In this document: positions 10,101 to 19,400 of the stretch, in pieces
Layout: every line of letters starts with the position of its first letter
Numbering within the stretch: the first letter of the stretch is position 1
Virus record (IMG/VR): IMGVR_UViG_3300007609_000018
Location: 1-63,984 of that record
DNA length: 63,984 nucleotides
Source: a virus
Direction: 5' to 3' (one strand)
Notes under the pieces: generated by a model
Told to the model about the DNA's origin: nothing
What the model saw: the letters and a program-made list of their open reading frames with translations, nothing else
Database searches by the model: none
Position numbers and translations under genes: made by a program

Positions 10101-13100
10101 CTTTTTTAATGCTTTTTTTGCGTTTCCTCGACCTTTCTCTTTTGACTTGACACTTTCTAAGGTAATTCCGCTTTCATCTTCTGTAAGGATTATTTCTGTG
10201 CCATCTACGTCTAATGCTACACCTCCTTCCATTACATCTTCTATGCTTTCGGATTTACCTATTTTGTCTGCGAATTGTTTTGTTTCACTCGGTTCAGTAT
10301 CTCCAACCGTTTCTTTATCGGTAGTTGATTCAGTTTCTCCTTTAGCGATTTCCTCATCTGCGATTCGCTCAACTTCTTGCTGTTGTTCTGGTGTGTATTC
10401 TTCATATACTTCTTTTAATTTAATTTGATATGCTATTTCTTCGGCAGCTCTACCTCTAAATGTTCTTTTTTCTCCGCTTTCGGTTTCTAATGATACTGAA
10501 TAAGAACCATCTTCTTTTTGAGTAACCGCCATTTCTGGCTTACTAAAATTGTTTTTGTAGGTTTTGCCATTTACTGTAACAGTATTATCTTCTGCTATTT
10601 CAACTTCATCTTGTTTCTGTTGTAATATTCCATATTCTTTTAACTTCTTAGATGATATTTGGTTTTTGTTCCCTAACTCAATTATTTCGTTGCTTGTTTC
10701 AAACACGACTGTTTGTCCATCTAATCTTAATCTTCCTTCTTTACCGTCTTTTTCGTAAACGCTATCTTCATCAATAGATTCTGCAATAGTATTGTTACCG
10801 CCTAAATCATCTACTTCTTTTTCAGACTTTCCTGGAGTGTAATCTTTTTTAGATTGTACATTGAATTTACTTCTTGTGCTTTTTTCTTTTGTTGGCTCAT
10901 CTTCCAATGTTTCCTCAAAACCTGTTTCTGCTTCTTCTTCAGTAGATTGCTCTAATTTTGCTATTTCTGCATCATATTTAGCATTGATTGAATTTCTCTT
11001 GTTTTCAGCTAATTGCCATTTACCGGCACTTACTTTTATATCGAATTGTTCCTTTATTTTTACGGAAACATCCTTTAAAGACATACCACTTTCAAGCCAT
11101 AATTTAATTTTAGCTTGTATTAACTTTAATTCTTTAGCACTTATAAATCCTTTCTCGTATGCTTGTACTGCATCATTTCTTATTTCTTTTGATCCTTGAC
11201 CTACAATAGATAGTTCTCCGTCATTATAGTTCGTTAAATCTTCTTGAATAACTACATCTCCAAATTTCTGCTCTTTTAACTCACCTTCTCTTTCAGCTTC
11301 TATTTTTTCAATAGGAGATTGAGTTTTTTCTTTTTTAGGCTCTATCTTTCCTTTTTCGTTAAGGCCTAATATTTCTTTTTGCTTTTTATCTATTTCAGAT
11401 ATTTTAGCATTGTTTAGTGTTTTTAAATTCTTATCAGCTATTTCTTCGCCTTTCTTTTCTAACTCTGCTCTTTCTTTGCCTAATTCAAAGTATTCAAACT
11501 TTTTATTATCATCTAATTCATTTGGTAGCTGACTTGTAATTTCAGATGCTTCCTTAATGTCTTTTCTTGCTTGTGTAGCTTGTTCTTTGGTTATTTCTTG
11601 TTCTTTCTCTAATTCAGATAATACTTTTAGTGAGTTATCTTTTTTAAACGAACTATTGAATATAAAAGCATTATATCTTTTTTTACTGTTTAATTGGTTT
11701 TGTGTAGCTTCTATTGCACCACCAAAAATTCCCATTGCTGAACCTAATAAAAAGTTATCTCTAGCCTCTCTGTAATCAAATACGTTCTCTACTCTTGTTT
11801 CTGATGATAGGTTGTATGTTCCGGTTACACCCATTTCAGTTAGTTTCTCTAATACAGATTCTTCTAAACCTTCCCCAAAACCATTTTTAATTATAGCACT
11901 ACCATAATTTCTTATTGTGTTTATTGTGGCGTTTTTAAATCCTTCTTTAGCAATACTATTTCTAACTGAATTTTTTGTTATCTCTTTTACAAACTGTGAT
12001 TTAGAACCTTGAATTATTCTAGCCTCCATTCCAAATATCAAGTTGGTTAAACCTATAACTATGGAAACATCGTTTGAATATCTTGAGGCCTCGTCTTTTG
12101 TCATTCCCATTCCAATAGCTTGCTCGTATATGCTTTTTTGCATTTGCGCTGCTATTATTCCTGTTACTGCTGCTTTTGAACCTATTGTAGCTGACTTGCC
12201 TGTTAAACTCAATCCTTTTACCATTCCACTACCACCAACAAACATAGTTCCTAAGTCTGCTAATACATCTAATCCTTGGTCCACAAATTGATTAACATTA
12301 AACTTTTCTTTTGGTTTTGGTTTATTATCATCTGCTAAATACGCATTTTTTACTTCTGTGGCTTTTTCTTCTGATACCGCATACCCATCTTTATCTCTTA
12401 CTGATACTACATCACCTTCTTCGTTGAATAATATTTTAGAATCGCCATAGTCTGCCTCGAAATTAAACATACCTTGCTGAAATCTTGATGATTTAGTGAT
12501 TGTTCTTCTTTCTACATAATCTCTTGACATATCTTGAATGGCATTTGTCCAACCATAAGAAGGTGTGTCGGAGTAACTAAACGCTTGAAATCTATCTACT
12601 AATGAACCTGGCATTTGTAAAAGTCCACCCATTGTTTTTGTTACTGCATTTTGAACCGCTATAAGTGGTTTTGAAAAGAAAAATTCACTTTCTCTACCTT
12701 TTTCCTTAAATCTTTTTTTAAGTTTTTCTTCTCTTGCAGCCGTTTCGTTTTCTATTTTAGTAATGTATTCTTTTGCTAAACTATAATCGTCTTTTTTAAG
12801 CAAGTTTTTAGACGTTTCAATTAATTCTTCTTGTCTTTTTTCTATTTTAAATACATCGTTGAATAAAGGATCACTTTGTAGTTTTTCCAATTCCTTTATT
12901 TCTTCTTCACTTTTGTTTTCTTTCTCAAATAAGTTTGCGTATGCGTTTAAGTTTTTATAATCTATTATCTGCTCTTTTAAATCGTTTAATCGATTAAAAT
13001 TCCATTCGATAGCTTCTTGGTGGTGTAGGTATTTATCTTTATTAGCACCCTGTTCGTCTTTGTCTGTTGCAAAGAAATATTCGCCTCTCTCTCTACTTTT

Positions 13101-13844
13101 TTTAGCGTATTCGTATTTTTCTGGGTTTGTTTCTTTTAGATATTTATTGTAATTCTCTAAGGCGTTTCCACCTATTAAATCTACTTCTTTCTCGTATATA
13201 TCTTTTAGGTTGTTTGCTTTTAGTTGTTTTTCACTTGCTTGTAGTTCAAGTAATGAGTACCCTTTATCAGATGTTTCTTCTTTGGGTTTTTCTTGTATTC
13301 CCATATCTACATTAGTCGTACTTGAATCTAATGTTTCTGGCTTTTTAAACTCACTATAATCTTCCATTCCAATATCCTTTACATTGGATTGTGTTTTATA
13401 GTAATCAGCTTGGTAGTTTAATAAATCAATTTTGCTTTGGTAAGGGTTGTTTTTTCTTTCTTGCCTTTCTTCTTTAAACTGCTCTATTCCTTCTCTTTCT
13501 TCTTTTCTTTGGGTTTCTGAAATATTTGGAACTTGATTTTCGGTAGGTTGCTTATCATCTTCTTTAGGTATTTGATTATTGCTTTCGGTAGATTCCAATT
13601 CTCCAACTTGTGATCCACTTCCACCACTCTCGGATTGTTCTTTTTTTTTTAAGCCGTATTTGTTAAGTATAACCTCTTTTTGCTCTTCGCTTATTGGTTT
13701 ACCTGTCTTTTCTGCAAACTTGTCTAATAACGCACCATAATTACCTTTATACTTGGTTTTAATGCTTTCCTTTTGCTCGTTAGACATAGTTTTGCCTGTC
13801 TTTTCTTCAAAACTGCTTAATAATTGGTCTATATCCTTACTCAT
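4149..13844 (-). CDS. Giant internal virion (ejection) protein with zinc-peptidase motif and GNAT-like segment
   Basis: 3,231 residues, the largest gene in the window. In order: a duplicated helical unit (about 3-33 and 34-64, each with an 'EKTGK...S.EQKE' core); long coiled coils; a hydrophobic, glycine-rich region (about 520-615) and another near 690-715; a GNAT-acetyltransferase-like segment (about 1203-1296) with KGRGNA and LYEDNGF; a tandem TGLEGIL repeat near 1317-1340; a zinc-peptidase motif HEFGH at 1877-1881 with candidate third ligand E1927 or E1928; long helical regions; and two membrane-like stretches near 2508-2550 and 2858-2880. It is the third and largest of three adjacent internal proteins, matching the place of T7 gp16. 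No lytic transglycosylase motif was seen. Such multi-domain phage proteins are known as polyvalent proteins, thought to enter the cell with the DNA and counter host defences. Acetyltransferase and protease activities are inferred. Confidence 0.85.
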   Translation of the reverse strand: MSKDIDQLLSSFEEKTGKTMSNEQKESIKTKYKGNYGALLDKFAEKTGKPISEEQKEVILNKYGLKKKEQSESGGSGSQVGELESTESNNQIPKEDDKQPTENQVPNISETQRKEEREGIEQFKEERQERKNNPYQSKIDLLNYQADYYKTQSNVKDIGMEDYSEFKKPETLDSSTTNVDMGIQEKPKEETSDKGYSLLELQASEKQLKANNLKDIYEKEVDLIGGNALENYNKYLKETNPEKYEYAKKSRERGEYFFATDKDEQGANKDKYLHHQEAIEWNFNRLNDLKEQIIDYKNLNAYANLFEKENKSEEEIKELEKLQSDPLFNDVFKIEKRQEELIETSKNLLKKDDYSLAKEYITKIENETAAREEKLKKRFKEKGRESEFFFSKPLIAVQNAVTKTMGGLLQMPGSLVDRFQAFSYSDTPSYGWTNAIQDMSRDYVERRTITKSSRFQQGMFNFEADYGDSKILFNEEGDVVSVRDKDGYAVSEEKATEVKNAYLADDNKPKPKEKFNVNQFVDQGLDVLADLGTMFVGGSGMVKGLSLTGKSATIGSKAAVTGIIAAQMQKSIYEQAIGMGMTKDEASRYSNDVSIVIGLTNLIFGMEARIIQGSKSQFVKEITKNSVRNSIAKEGFKNATINTIRNYGSAIIKNGFGEGLEESVLEKLTEMGVTGTYNLSSETRVENVFDYREARDNFLLGSAMGIFGGAIEATQNQLNSKKRYNAFIFNSSFKKDNSLKVLSELEKEQEITKEQATQARKDIKEASEITSQLPNELDDNKKFEYFELGKERAELEKKGEEIADKNLKTLNNAKISEIDKKQKEILGLNEKGKIEPKKEKTQSPIEKIEAEREGELKEQKFGDVVIQEDLTNYNDGELSIVGQGSKEIRNDAVQAYEKGFISAKELKLIQAKIKLWLESGMSLKDVSVKIKEQFDIKVSAGKWQLAENKRNSINAKYDAEIAKLEQSTEEEAETGFEETLEDEPTKEKSTRSKFNVQSKKDYTPGKSEKEVDDLGGNNTIAESIDEDSVYEKDGKEGRLRLDGQTVVFETSNEIIELGNKNQISSKKLKEYGILQQKQDEVEIAEDNTVTVNGKTYKNNFSKPEMAVTQKEDGSYSVSLETESGEKRTFRGRAAEEIAYQIKLKEVYEEYTPEQQQEVERIADEEIAKGETESTTDKETVGDTEPSETKQFADKIGKSESIEDVMEGGVALDVDGTEIILTEDESGITLESVKSKEKGRGNAKKALKKLTDAADEDGKQIKLKVVPEDADTDKDRLQKLYEDNGFVMQEDGLTMVREPKNEQIEENKAEVETEPTVETGLEGILDDDTEVETGLEGILEEEKPKTKSPEQKQKEERISKAEDRLSKARQKLEAKKKEFGKKINEDQADLFGERKSNKGQLFDERVSQDAATESLKPFVAEVEKAKKELKKAKESDVSQETKDLESDIQEQKTERQKRIEKAKKENETVVETKEVEYRNATFEVGVNKDGKAVTIKNKDTGKEVSRTSEYNKKGKKTIGKNTQFSAIENKMIGAVSSATIENEIKDKINSDTPKSPLQHILQYLIFGGKMDKNEIYQELGIGSRLDKSGREVGKSEEAGAKKTLLTNRKGNTIDDLIESLKSDQSVEYNTDIDDSVYRNEILDVMRNHNTKAEMIETYLGTMQQEQQYTKEDIAAMERIEKEKQAKKEKIAKEEQLEEDVELEEAVESIDEFESYEQEFYAHIAENFVNEDGLLDTEKTEEYLDTVFPPVNDYFYNYLNKNHGRINNREVLPSSSKSIESKKKDESKKPDENEQGQVDDFEVPFQEQSKEQKLSEKALEKLTKVLNKAFPNIKVNFKNSEEIAKDLKLTEGAIPPLGYVKDGEVFINTDKATTDTPIHEFGHIWNEYIKNNHKEVYDKGIELVEGTQYEKDVRNNPVYANNSKESILEEALAQAIGEKGAKFLKAKENAFKAYIKELFDKVKNALGITSMSSEQLADLTLEKFTDLAAAELLSGNEISKEVKSKEPSKTPPKEPDTSNPNNSNLQKRAKSLIDKIVNLSKGISSETKKSIEDEVGLYYDVQTNQQTIEMGNALIEQLGGIDKAVVLAMDETKYMPFDMRSMILGTALNQYSLQESDMRNVDNEISVMAKIDELLNKQKTIANTFDQMARTAGRGIQFMSKIYASQGIAIAERVSRKIDESNTKSLDQKVGPKGETAREMLTQFEKTINGLKKEVVDLAKENKSLIERLKAKAIKMSKSPKEKTQKFKDKVAEKYKNISLSVVSSEIQFSAKLTPAQQAFYKAIEASVKEIKRSGDKAKVIKKGMAALKKHQGYKKATKEQKKTIEDAYNNHTDKIFKEADEELTVENRKRELLDEIDFKELIGKHYSNTQKEVQNIVTVLMNEYGLTKSEAKKLNDEITAEVNKTLKPKIEKALINFMGSSRLPSVKRKRKTVLNKMMEAINNGAFTSKLNRELFAYKFNLTNPLTNKQIQRIKELAENVELSRPGSAIETKATRDIAKYITELYPENVVNLVNVFVGLRYASMLSGPFTTVINMWSNAWNYAIAPFSDLLNPTSYFNDKRRNPIQRLFTFRRDANNWANSWNLAVANMIEGTQNYKQIESISRDNKFTISELEREKYNGHRFKLGFFNPYNYARYVGRFLAAQDAFMTNLNFEREMYQNLYDVYSNQGYKGKDLRTMVSNQMAILNTDTDKTKKIQKQADKEFAQYEKLSGKKLSNSEKAIRLQEIIYNNIEDLTEDAKDELMDIAKQQTFTGERNGTVAKFTKLLSTVSNHNIASKLATMNYIPFTTVVGNISEYMLDHAPFYGILRANGLSVSGIYSRSKRVVDGGKFFGGFAENSAMMGERGTRKYEIQMGRAMLGTATLLGLGALFIGRTGEDDDEFYLTGSLKAGTDNYGTQAKEALPAYTLKLPYTPGINFLNIPALSIPLTLIGNYNDLLRKHKADKSISEDEMNLRFAVAAETGRMLWLDATKNTSTMVLDMSILQGVSKLVSEVGTAFRKAEETEESITDTQKNKPFKGLIKNIADMTIGQVGDVLFWNINLKRQIEKIMTGNSYTYQDLKGYMAYKAGINYFVNKPRLDIYGQEVKGFPGDQFINISYYIDRKGKDSENYEVDMFLLNNAAIPNKIKNTAGYYFDENGLEYRYLTEEEHYEYIKLAGEKFLNAPLEITQDGLPKPKWTYMGIKGYMEFTKKPYFKNKKMESRGEPITTIQKDVAKLWQKAKSEAKIELGLK

Positions 13845-13853
13845 TGCTTTTTT

Positions 13854-15515
13854 TTAAAAATCATCCCAAATATCAGAACCACCACTTGACTTTGGTCGGA
13901 ATACCTTTTTTTCCACTCCATACTTTTCAGCTAGTTTGATAGCTTGTTCTTCAGTAAATTCAATTCCCCCATTTGCAACTTCTATTTTTATTTTATTTAC
14001 ATCTGAACGCTTTGTAGCGTTTGATATTAATGTATTATAAACCTGTTCTCCTGCCTCTAATGGTGTGTTCGTTTGTTGTTGGTTTATTGCTTCTGGAATA
14101 AATACACCATTTTCATAGGCATTGTTTTCCGTCATGTAATCAACTGCTATGGTTGCTGCTTCGGCTGTATTCTTCTTAAACATTTCACTATTCTGCAATA
14201 CATCCATCATTATTGACGTATTTTCTATCGGAACAAACTCTGCGCCTCCGTTTAGTCTATTGTCTATGGTTGATTGTGTTGTTTTTATGGTAACACCCCC
14301 ATCTTCTGAATATTTTATTTGAAGTATTCTATTGTCTAATGCAATTTCGTTTCCTTGATCAGCTGCGTTTCTAATATCATCTTCTGTAATACCTAAATCT
14401 AACAAATCGTTTGATGATAACGCTTTCATTTGTATTGCTTGAGGCAAAGGTATTGCAATATTACCTAATTTCTGATTATTGAGATAATCACCTGTGTAAA
14501 CATAATCGCCTGTTTTTGGGTTTTTTGTAAACACTCTTTTATCCCCTGTCATCATTAATGACATTTTATTTACAAAATCATTTACTCCACGCTTTAAATT
14601 ATCTCTATCTTGATTTCTTCCTGCATTTGGATTGTTCCTAGAATTAATTTCTTTTTTGTTGTAAGCCATATAGCCAAACATCATTTTCATATACTCTTCT
14701 TCTTCTGTTGCGAATACACCGTTAGTTTCGTTTACAGACATTCTTCTTGCTAATTCTTTTTGCTGTGTTGGTGGTAGGTTTGCTATCCCCTCAATAGCTA
14801 ATTCTTTCGCTTCTGGATTTGATTCCAACAATCCTCTAAATGCTTCATAGGTTCTGTCCTTACCTACTGATGTTTCTTTTACAGTTCCTTGCATTGTTTT
14901 CCCTACAAACGTTCTTGAACTTATATCTTCTTTTAGTTTTGAAAAAGCATTTTCTGCAAGTTCTTGTAAATTGTCTTTTTTTATAACTAATAACTCATCC
15001 ATTTCAAGCCTTTCTTGTGGTGTGGCTTTTTGGTATTTCATTAAGTTAGTCATTGAATTATCCCAATCATAAACACTATTGGTCGCATCTCTGTCTTGGT
15101 ATAATGCCTCGTATGCCTCTTTAAATGATTCTTTTTGTTGTTCTGATGTGTTTACTAATGATTCTATTTGTCTTTTTTTAGCTTGGTATTTTGGGTCCGT
15201 TTCTGGATTTACGTTTTCCATTAATGAATTTGTATAATCTGTTTGTAAGCTATTTATACTTTCATCAATTAAAGGTATGTCATATTGCCACGCACCTTCA
15301 GAATCAACATCAAATTCGCCCAATGCTTTTTCCATTGCCTTTTTCTCTGCTGCTTTCTTAGCCTTTTGTCCTGCTTGGAACTTTTGGACATTGTTTACTA
15401 TGTCTAAATGTACATCTAAAGGTTTTCTTCCAGATGTTTCAAATATATATGCACCCACACTACTGCCACCTCCATCTTGTGCATACATAAAATCATTTCC
15501 TTGCTGTGCTGCCAT
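13854..15515 (-). CDS. Internal virion protein, middle-sized ejectosome component (gp15-like)
   Basis: 553 residues, largely helical and polar, with no cysteine-rich or enzymatic motif. It begins with a flexible alanine- and glutamine-rich stretch (MAAQQGNDFMYAQDGGGSS) and ends in an acidic tail, SGGSDIWDDF. It sits between a small PG-binding internal protein and the 3,231-residue protein, which is the gp14-gp15-gp16 order of T7-like ejectosomes. By analogy it would form part of the conduit across the periplasm. The assignment rests on gene order and composition rather than recognisable homology. Confidence 0.6.
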   Translation of the reverse strand: MAAQQGNDFMYAQDGGGSSVGAYIFETSGRKPLDVHLDIVNNVQKFQAGQKAKKAAEKKAMEKALGEFDVDSEGAWQYDIPLIDESINSLQTDYTNSLMENVNPETDPKYQAKKRQIESLVNTSEQQKESFKEAYEALYQDRDATNSVYDWDNSMTNLMKYQKATPQERLEMDELLVIKKDNLQELAENAFSKLKEDISSRTFVGKTMQGTVKETSVGKDRTYEAFRGLLESNPEAKELAIEGIANLPPTQQKELARRMSVNETNGVFATEEEEYMKMMFGYMAYNKKEINSRNNPNAGRNQDRDNLKRGVNDFVNKMSLMMTGDKRVFTKNPKTGDYVYTGDYLNNQKLGNIAIPLPQAIQMKALSSNDLLDLGITEDDIRNAADQGNEIALDNRILQIKYSEDGGVTIKTTQSTIDNRLNGGAEFVPIENTSIMMDVLQNSEMFKKNTAEAATIAVDYMTENNAYENGVFIPEAINQQQTNTPLEAGEQVYNTLISNATKRSDVNKIKIEVANGGIEFTEEQAIKLAEKYGVEKKVFRPKSSGGSDIWDDF

Positions 15516-15517
15516 TT

Positions 15518-16420
15518 TTATTTTATTTTACTTATAGCTTTTTTCATTGTAGGCCCATAAACACCATCTATTATTCCATCATATAAACCTGCATCTTTAA
15601 GTCTTTTTTGAACTTCTGAAATACTCTTTGAATCAAGTTTACTAAAGTCTGTATTTTTTGCTTTATAAGGATTTAATTCTGCCATATTGCTAAGGTTTGG
15701 CGTATCTATGTTTGAAGTATCTATTCCCATAGAGTTGCTTTCGTCTTGTTTTTTCTGCAAATCAGACTTAGTTGTAGATAAGTCTGAATTTATTTTTGGA
15801 CTTACACTTTCATCTTTAGATTTTTTCTTGCCACCACCTTCAATACCTGCTAATGTACTTGCAGTAGAACCAATGGTGCTTGTAATATCGTCTATTGCGT
15901 TTTGGCTGTTGGCTGTTGATGCTATTTCTAACGCATCTGCTTGTTCTCTTAATTTTTCTTCTTCTAACCTTGCCTCTTGTCGTCTGTCATCTTTTAATGC
16001 ACCTATTCCTTCTTGTGATCTATTGGCTACATCTTGTCTTTTTACCCTAAAACCTGCATTTTTAACATCTAAATCTGCTAATGTTTTCATTTTACCTACA
16101 CCTAATGAAGCTATTGCGCTTAATCTGTCTGAACCTGTTTTGCCACTTTCTCTAATTGTTCTTGCACTATTAGCCTCGCTATTATCTAAACCCGACTTTG
16201 CAGTTTCAAGTCCTGGCATATTCGATAGTGCCATCATTTGATTCATATTCGCAACATCTTTATATTCTTGCTGAATAGGTTGCGCTTTAATTCGCTTTTT
16301 TCTTAGTTCTTCTGCTTTTTTAGCTTGTTCTTTTGCAGTTTTAATTCTTGTTGCTGCTGAACCAATGCTTCCTATTGTTGAAATTCCTAAACCTATTGCT
16401 TGACCTATTCCTGGTAACAT
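15518..16420 (-). CDS. Small internal virion protein with C-terminal peptidoglycan-binding domain (gp14-like)
   Basis: 300 residues. The N-terminus is a glycine-rich hydrophobic segment (MLPGIGQAIGLGISTIGSIG) followed by a K/E/A-rich coiled coil, typical of gp14-like ejection proteins. The last 35 residues (VQKRLKDAGLYDGIIDGVYG, then PTMKKAISK) are a PG_binding_1-type repeat, which binds cell-wall glycan or peptide. This domain probably targets the ejection complex to the murein. It lies directly upstream of the other two internal proteins, and only 3 nt separate it from the nozzle-like gene. Confidence 0.72.
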   Translation of the reverse strand: MLPGIGQAIGLGISTIGSIGSAATRIKTAKEQAKKAEELRKKRIKAQPIQQEYKDVANMNQMMALSNMPGLETAKSGLDNSEANSARTIRESGKTGSDRLSAIASLGVGKMKTLADLDVKNAGFRVKRQDVANRSQEGIGALKDDRRQEARLEEEKLREQADALEIASTANSQNAIDDITSTIGSTASTLAGIEGGGKKKSKDESVSPKINSDLSTTKSDLQKKQDESNSMGIDTSNIDTPNLSNMAELNPYKAKNTDFSKLDSKSISEVQKRLKDAGLYDGIIDGVYGPTMKKAISKIK

Positions 16421-16423
16421 ATT

Positions 16424-19400
16424 CTAAATTTTTGTTCGTTCACTTACTTCAAAGTTAATAATATAAGACCACAAATCTACACTTTCTTTATTATCGTTCC
16501 TTAATTTAAGCAAAATTGCAACACTACGCAACCTTTCTCCGTTCAATATCGGATTAGATACAGTTGTGTTTAAATCACGCTTAAACTCTGAATACCAATG
16601 GTCTTGCTTGTTTCTCCAACTTCCTTTTAGTATTCTTGATAATTGTCCTTCTCTATTTGTTATTTCATATATCTCCCAATCACAATTTCCATCTAATTGT
16701 TTTTGTTGCAACTCATTTGCATAAAATACTTTTGGATGGTTTGGATCTGGATTAGCCAACAGCCATAACTCACTTGGTGCAAATATTCCGTTAAACTCGT
16801 TTATATTTCCTTTATCGTGTACCATTAATTGTCCATTATTAAACGATATAAGGCTGTTTAAAACAGAAGTATAGTAATCTTGTTCATAAGTGTAAAAAGT
16901 GGTCCAAATCTTCTTTAAATTGCTATATGCGATTGTTTCTCTATCGCCTCTTATGTACAATTTTACTTTATCGCCTATTTTGTATTGGTCTGTTATGTTT
17001 CCTAATATAAATATTTTATTGTTGCTTGTAAAGTATATTTGAAACTTGGTTAATGTTCCTTTGTATTCTATTTCTACTGAAGTAAAGTTTGGTATTCCGC
17101 TTGGTGCTGATGATTCTAAACCTGTTACATCTAAATTATCGTCTGATGCTACAACCTCAAATTCAAACTCTTGACCTCTTTTCCCTATTGTTAAAATGTA
17201 TTCTCTATAAAACGGATCATATACTGCCGGTGCATCCCATATTCCGTTTTCGCATACTTGTCTGAAATAGTTTCTTGCTTTGTTCTCTGATATTATCTCT
17301 AACCCTGCTTGACTATATTGCCAAACTGCATTTCTAAATGAATCAAACCCAAATGCTAAGTTTTCATACTCAACTATACTTTCTGGGTGCTGTGTTCCAT
17401 AGTTTCCTGTTAATGGTCTTACATTGTTTAAGAATTTATCTGATACCCCAACTGTTTCTTCTCCGTTTGAATCTATAAATATGCTTTCGTTTACATACAC
17501 GCTTACAGACCTGTTTAAGTGTACTGATAGCAATATGCTACCAACTCTCAATAATCTTTTTATCAATCCAAACTCTCTATCTATTTCAATATCCTCTAGT
17601 CCTTCATTGTTTGATAATCCATTTACCTCTGTATCTGGCACAAATATATTTGACACTCTTAATGATGTCGGTCTAAATATCTCTTTAAAATCTTTATCTA
17701 CAATACCTACTCTACCTAAATCTAAATCTTCACTTGGGTAATTGTCTGATATTCTTAAAGATTCTATTACATAGTTAAATGATGAAAATACACTATCATC
17801 TTCATCAATAACTCTCATCGTTCTTTTTCTGAAATAACTATCTCCACCTTTTATAAATAATTGCGGAACACTATGACTGTTTTGACTTGTTCCTGGACTT
17901 GTGCATTTATAACAAGTTGCTGATTCATAGTATATTTTTTCTTCTTCAAGTAGCCTACGATTGAATATTTCAACCAAAACACCTGTTTTTATCTCTGGTA
18001 GCGAACTTTCTGTTTTAAGCACTAACCAATTACCGTTTTTGTACGAAACTGCCTTAAACTCGAATAATTCGTCATAATAAACACCATCTTCATTTAGTAC
18101 AAGTCGAACTCTATCTCCTTCTTCAAATGTATATCCTAATTGACTGTCGTTTTCTCTATCAAATTGGTCTATTAAGTTATTCAAGTTAATCATAACTTGG
18201 TTTGCATCTCCATTTGAGTAACTCGTTTCACTTGCTTCTTGGTTATCATCATCGTAAGAAGTGATGTATTGAACGTTATTTACCAAATATTGCAACGATT
18301 TACTGTGATGGATGTTTTTTGTAATTAGTATTTGATAGTAATGCGCCCATTTAGGAGGTTTTGAGTTTAAATTAACTCTTATTCTTGCAGGTCCGTATTT
18401 CTTTGTGTTTGGTATTGGGTAGCTGTCTGGATAGTATTGGTTTAAATCTTCTCCATAAAACGGTATGTATGCTTTTCCTAAATCAACTACACTACAAACT
18501 CTACCTGCTTCATCTTGGTACCTTATACCTACTAAATATGAACCACCTCTTTTTCTTGCTTTACCAACCTCTTCTGTTCTAACTGTTACACCTATATCGA
18601 ATAAAGTAAATACTGCTGTTGGAGAATATGGTGGTCCAACTGTTGTTACGTTTTCATCAAACTCTATTTGCGCTAAAAACTGACTTCCAGATAATGAAGG
18701 AACTAAACTTGAACTGTATGTTATAGGACAACTATTGTAATCACTTAAAAGTATGTTATCGTTTCTTAGAGTGTAGTTTCCGTATGTTTGAGTTATAAAC
18801 TGTACTGTATTATTTTCTTCTGAAGATGTAAGAGGAATGTTGTTTAACACCAATGTTTTTCCTATTGTGTTTGACCACTTTATATATGCAAATGATATAT
18901 TTGCAAACACAGGTATTCTGTAAAATCCTTGCGAATCTGTTAATGCTACTCTTCCTGTTTCTGCAAATTGCACCATTACATTAGAAACACCATTCCCGTC
19001 TGAATCTTTAACATACCCTTCTATAAACGTTTTAAGGTTGTTTGAAAACTGTTGGTCGCTTACAATAGACAGTAATTGTTGATGCTCGTTTAGGCTTAAT
19101 GGGTTTGGATTAGTAGATAGCAAGTTAAAATCTTTTAACACACCATTTGATTGACTATCATAATAAGTCTGTACGGAGTATGAATCTTCACTAAAACTAG
19201 GGGGATTGTTATTTTGTATATGGCTTATTTTTGGTGTTTGAACTATAACATCAGACAATTCAAATGCGTATAACTTTCTTCTGTACCAATATCCGTTATG
19301 GTCTGTGTAATAAGGATATTTTGCATCTATTAATAAGTTATCTGTAACGTCATTTTCATTTATAATTAAAGCTGCTTTTTCAACTCTATTTCCTTCGTCT

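Noticed and set aside
3429-13315. Many plus-strand ORFs inside the virion operon
   Set aside because: All are shadows of the long minus-strand genes and have low-complexity leucine, serine and phenylalanine composition.
4149-13844. Virion RNA polymerase (N4 or crAss type) in the giant gene
   Set aside because: No DxDGD-type catalytic motif or other polymerase signature was visible.
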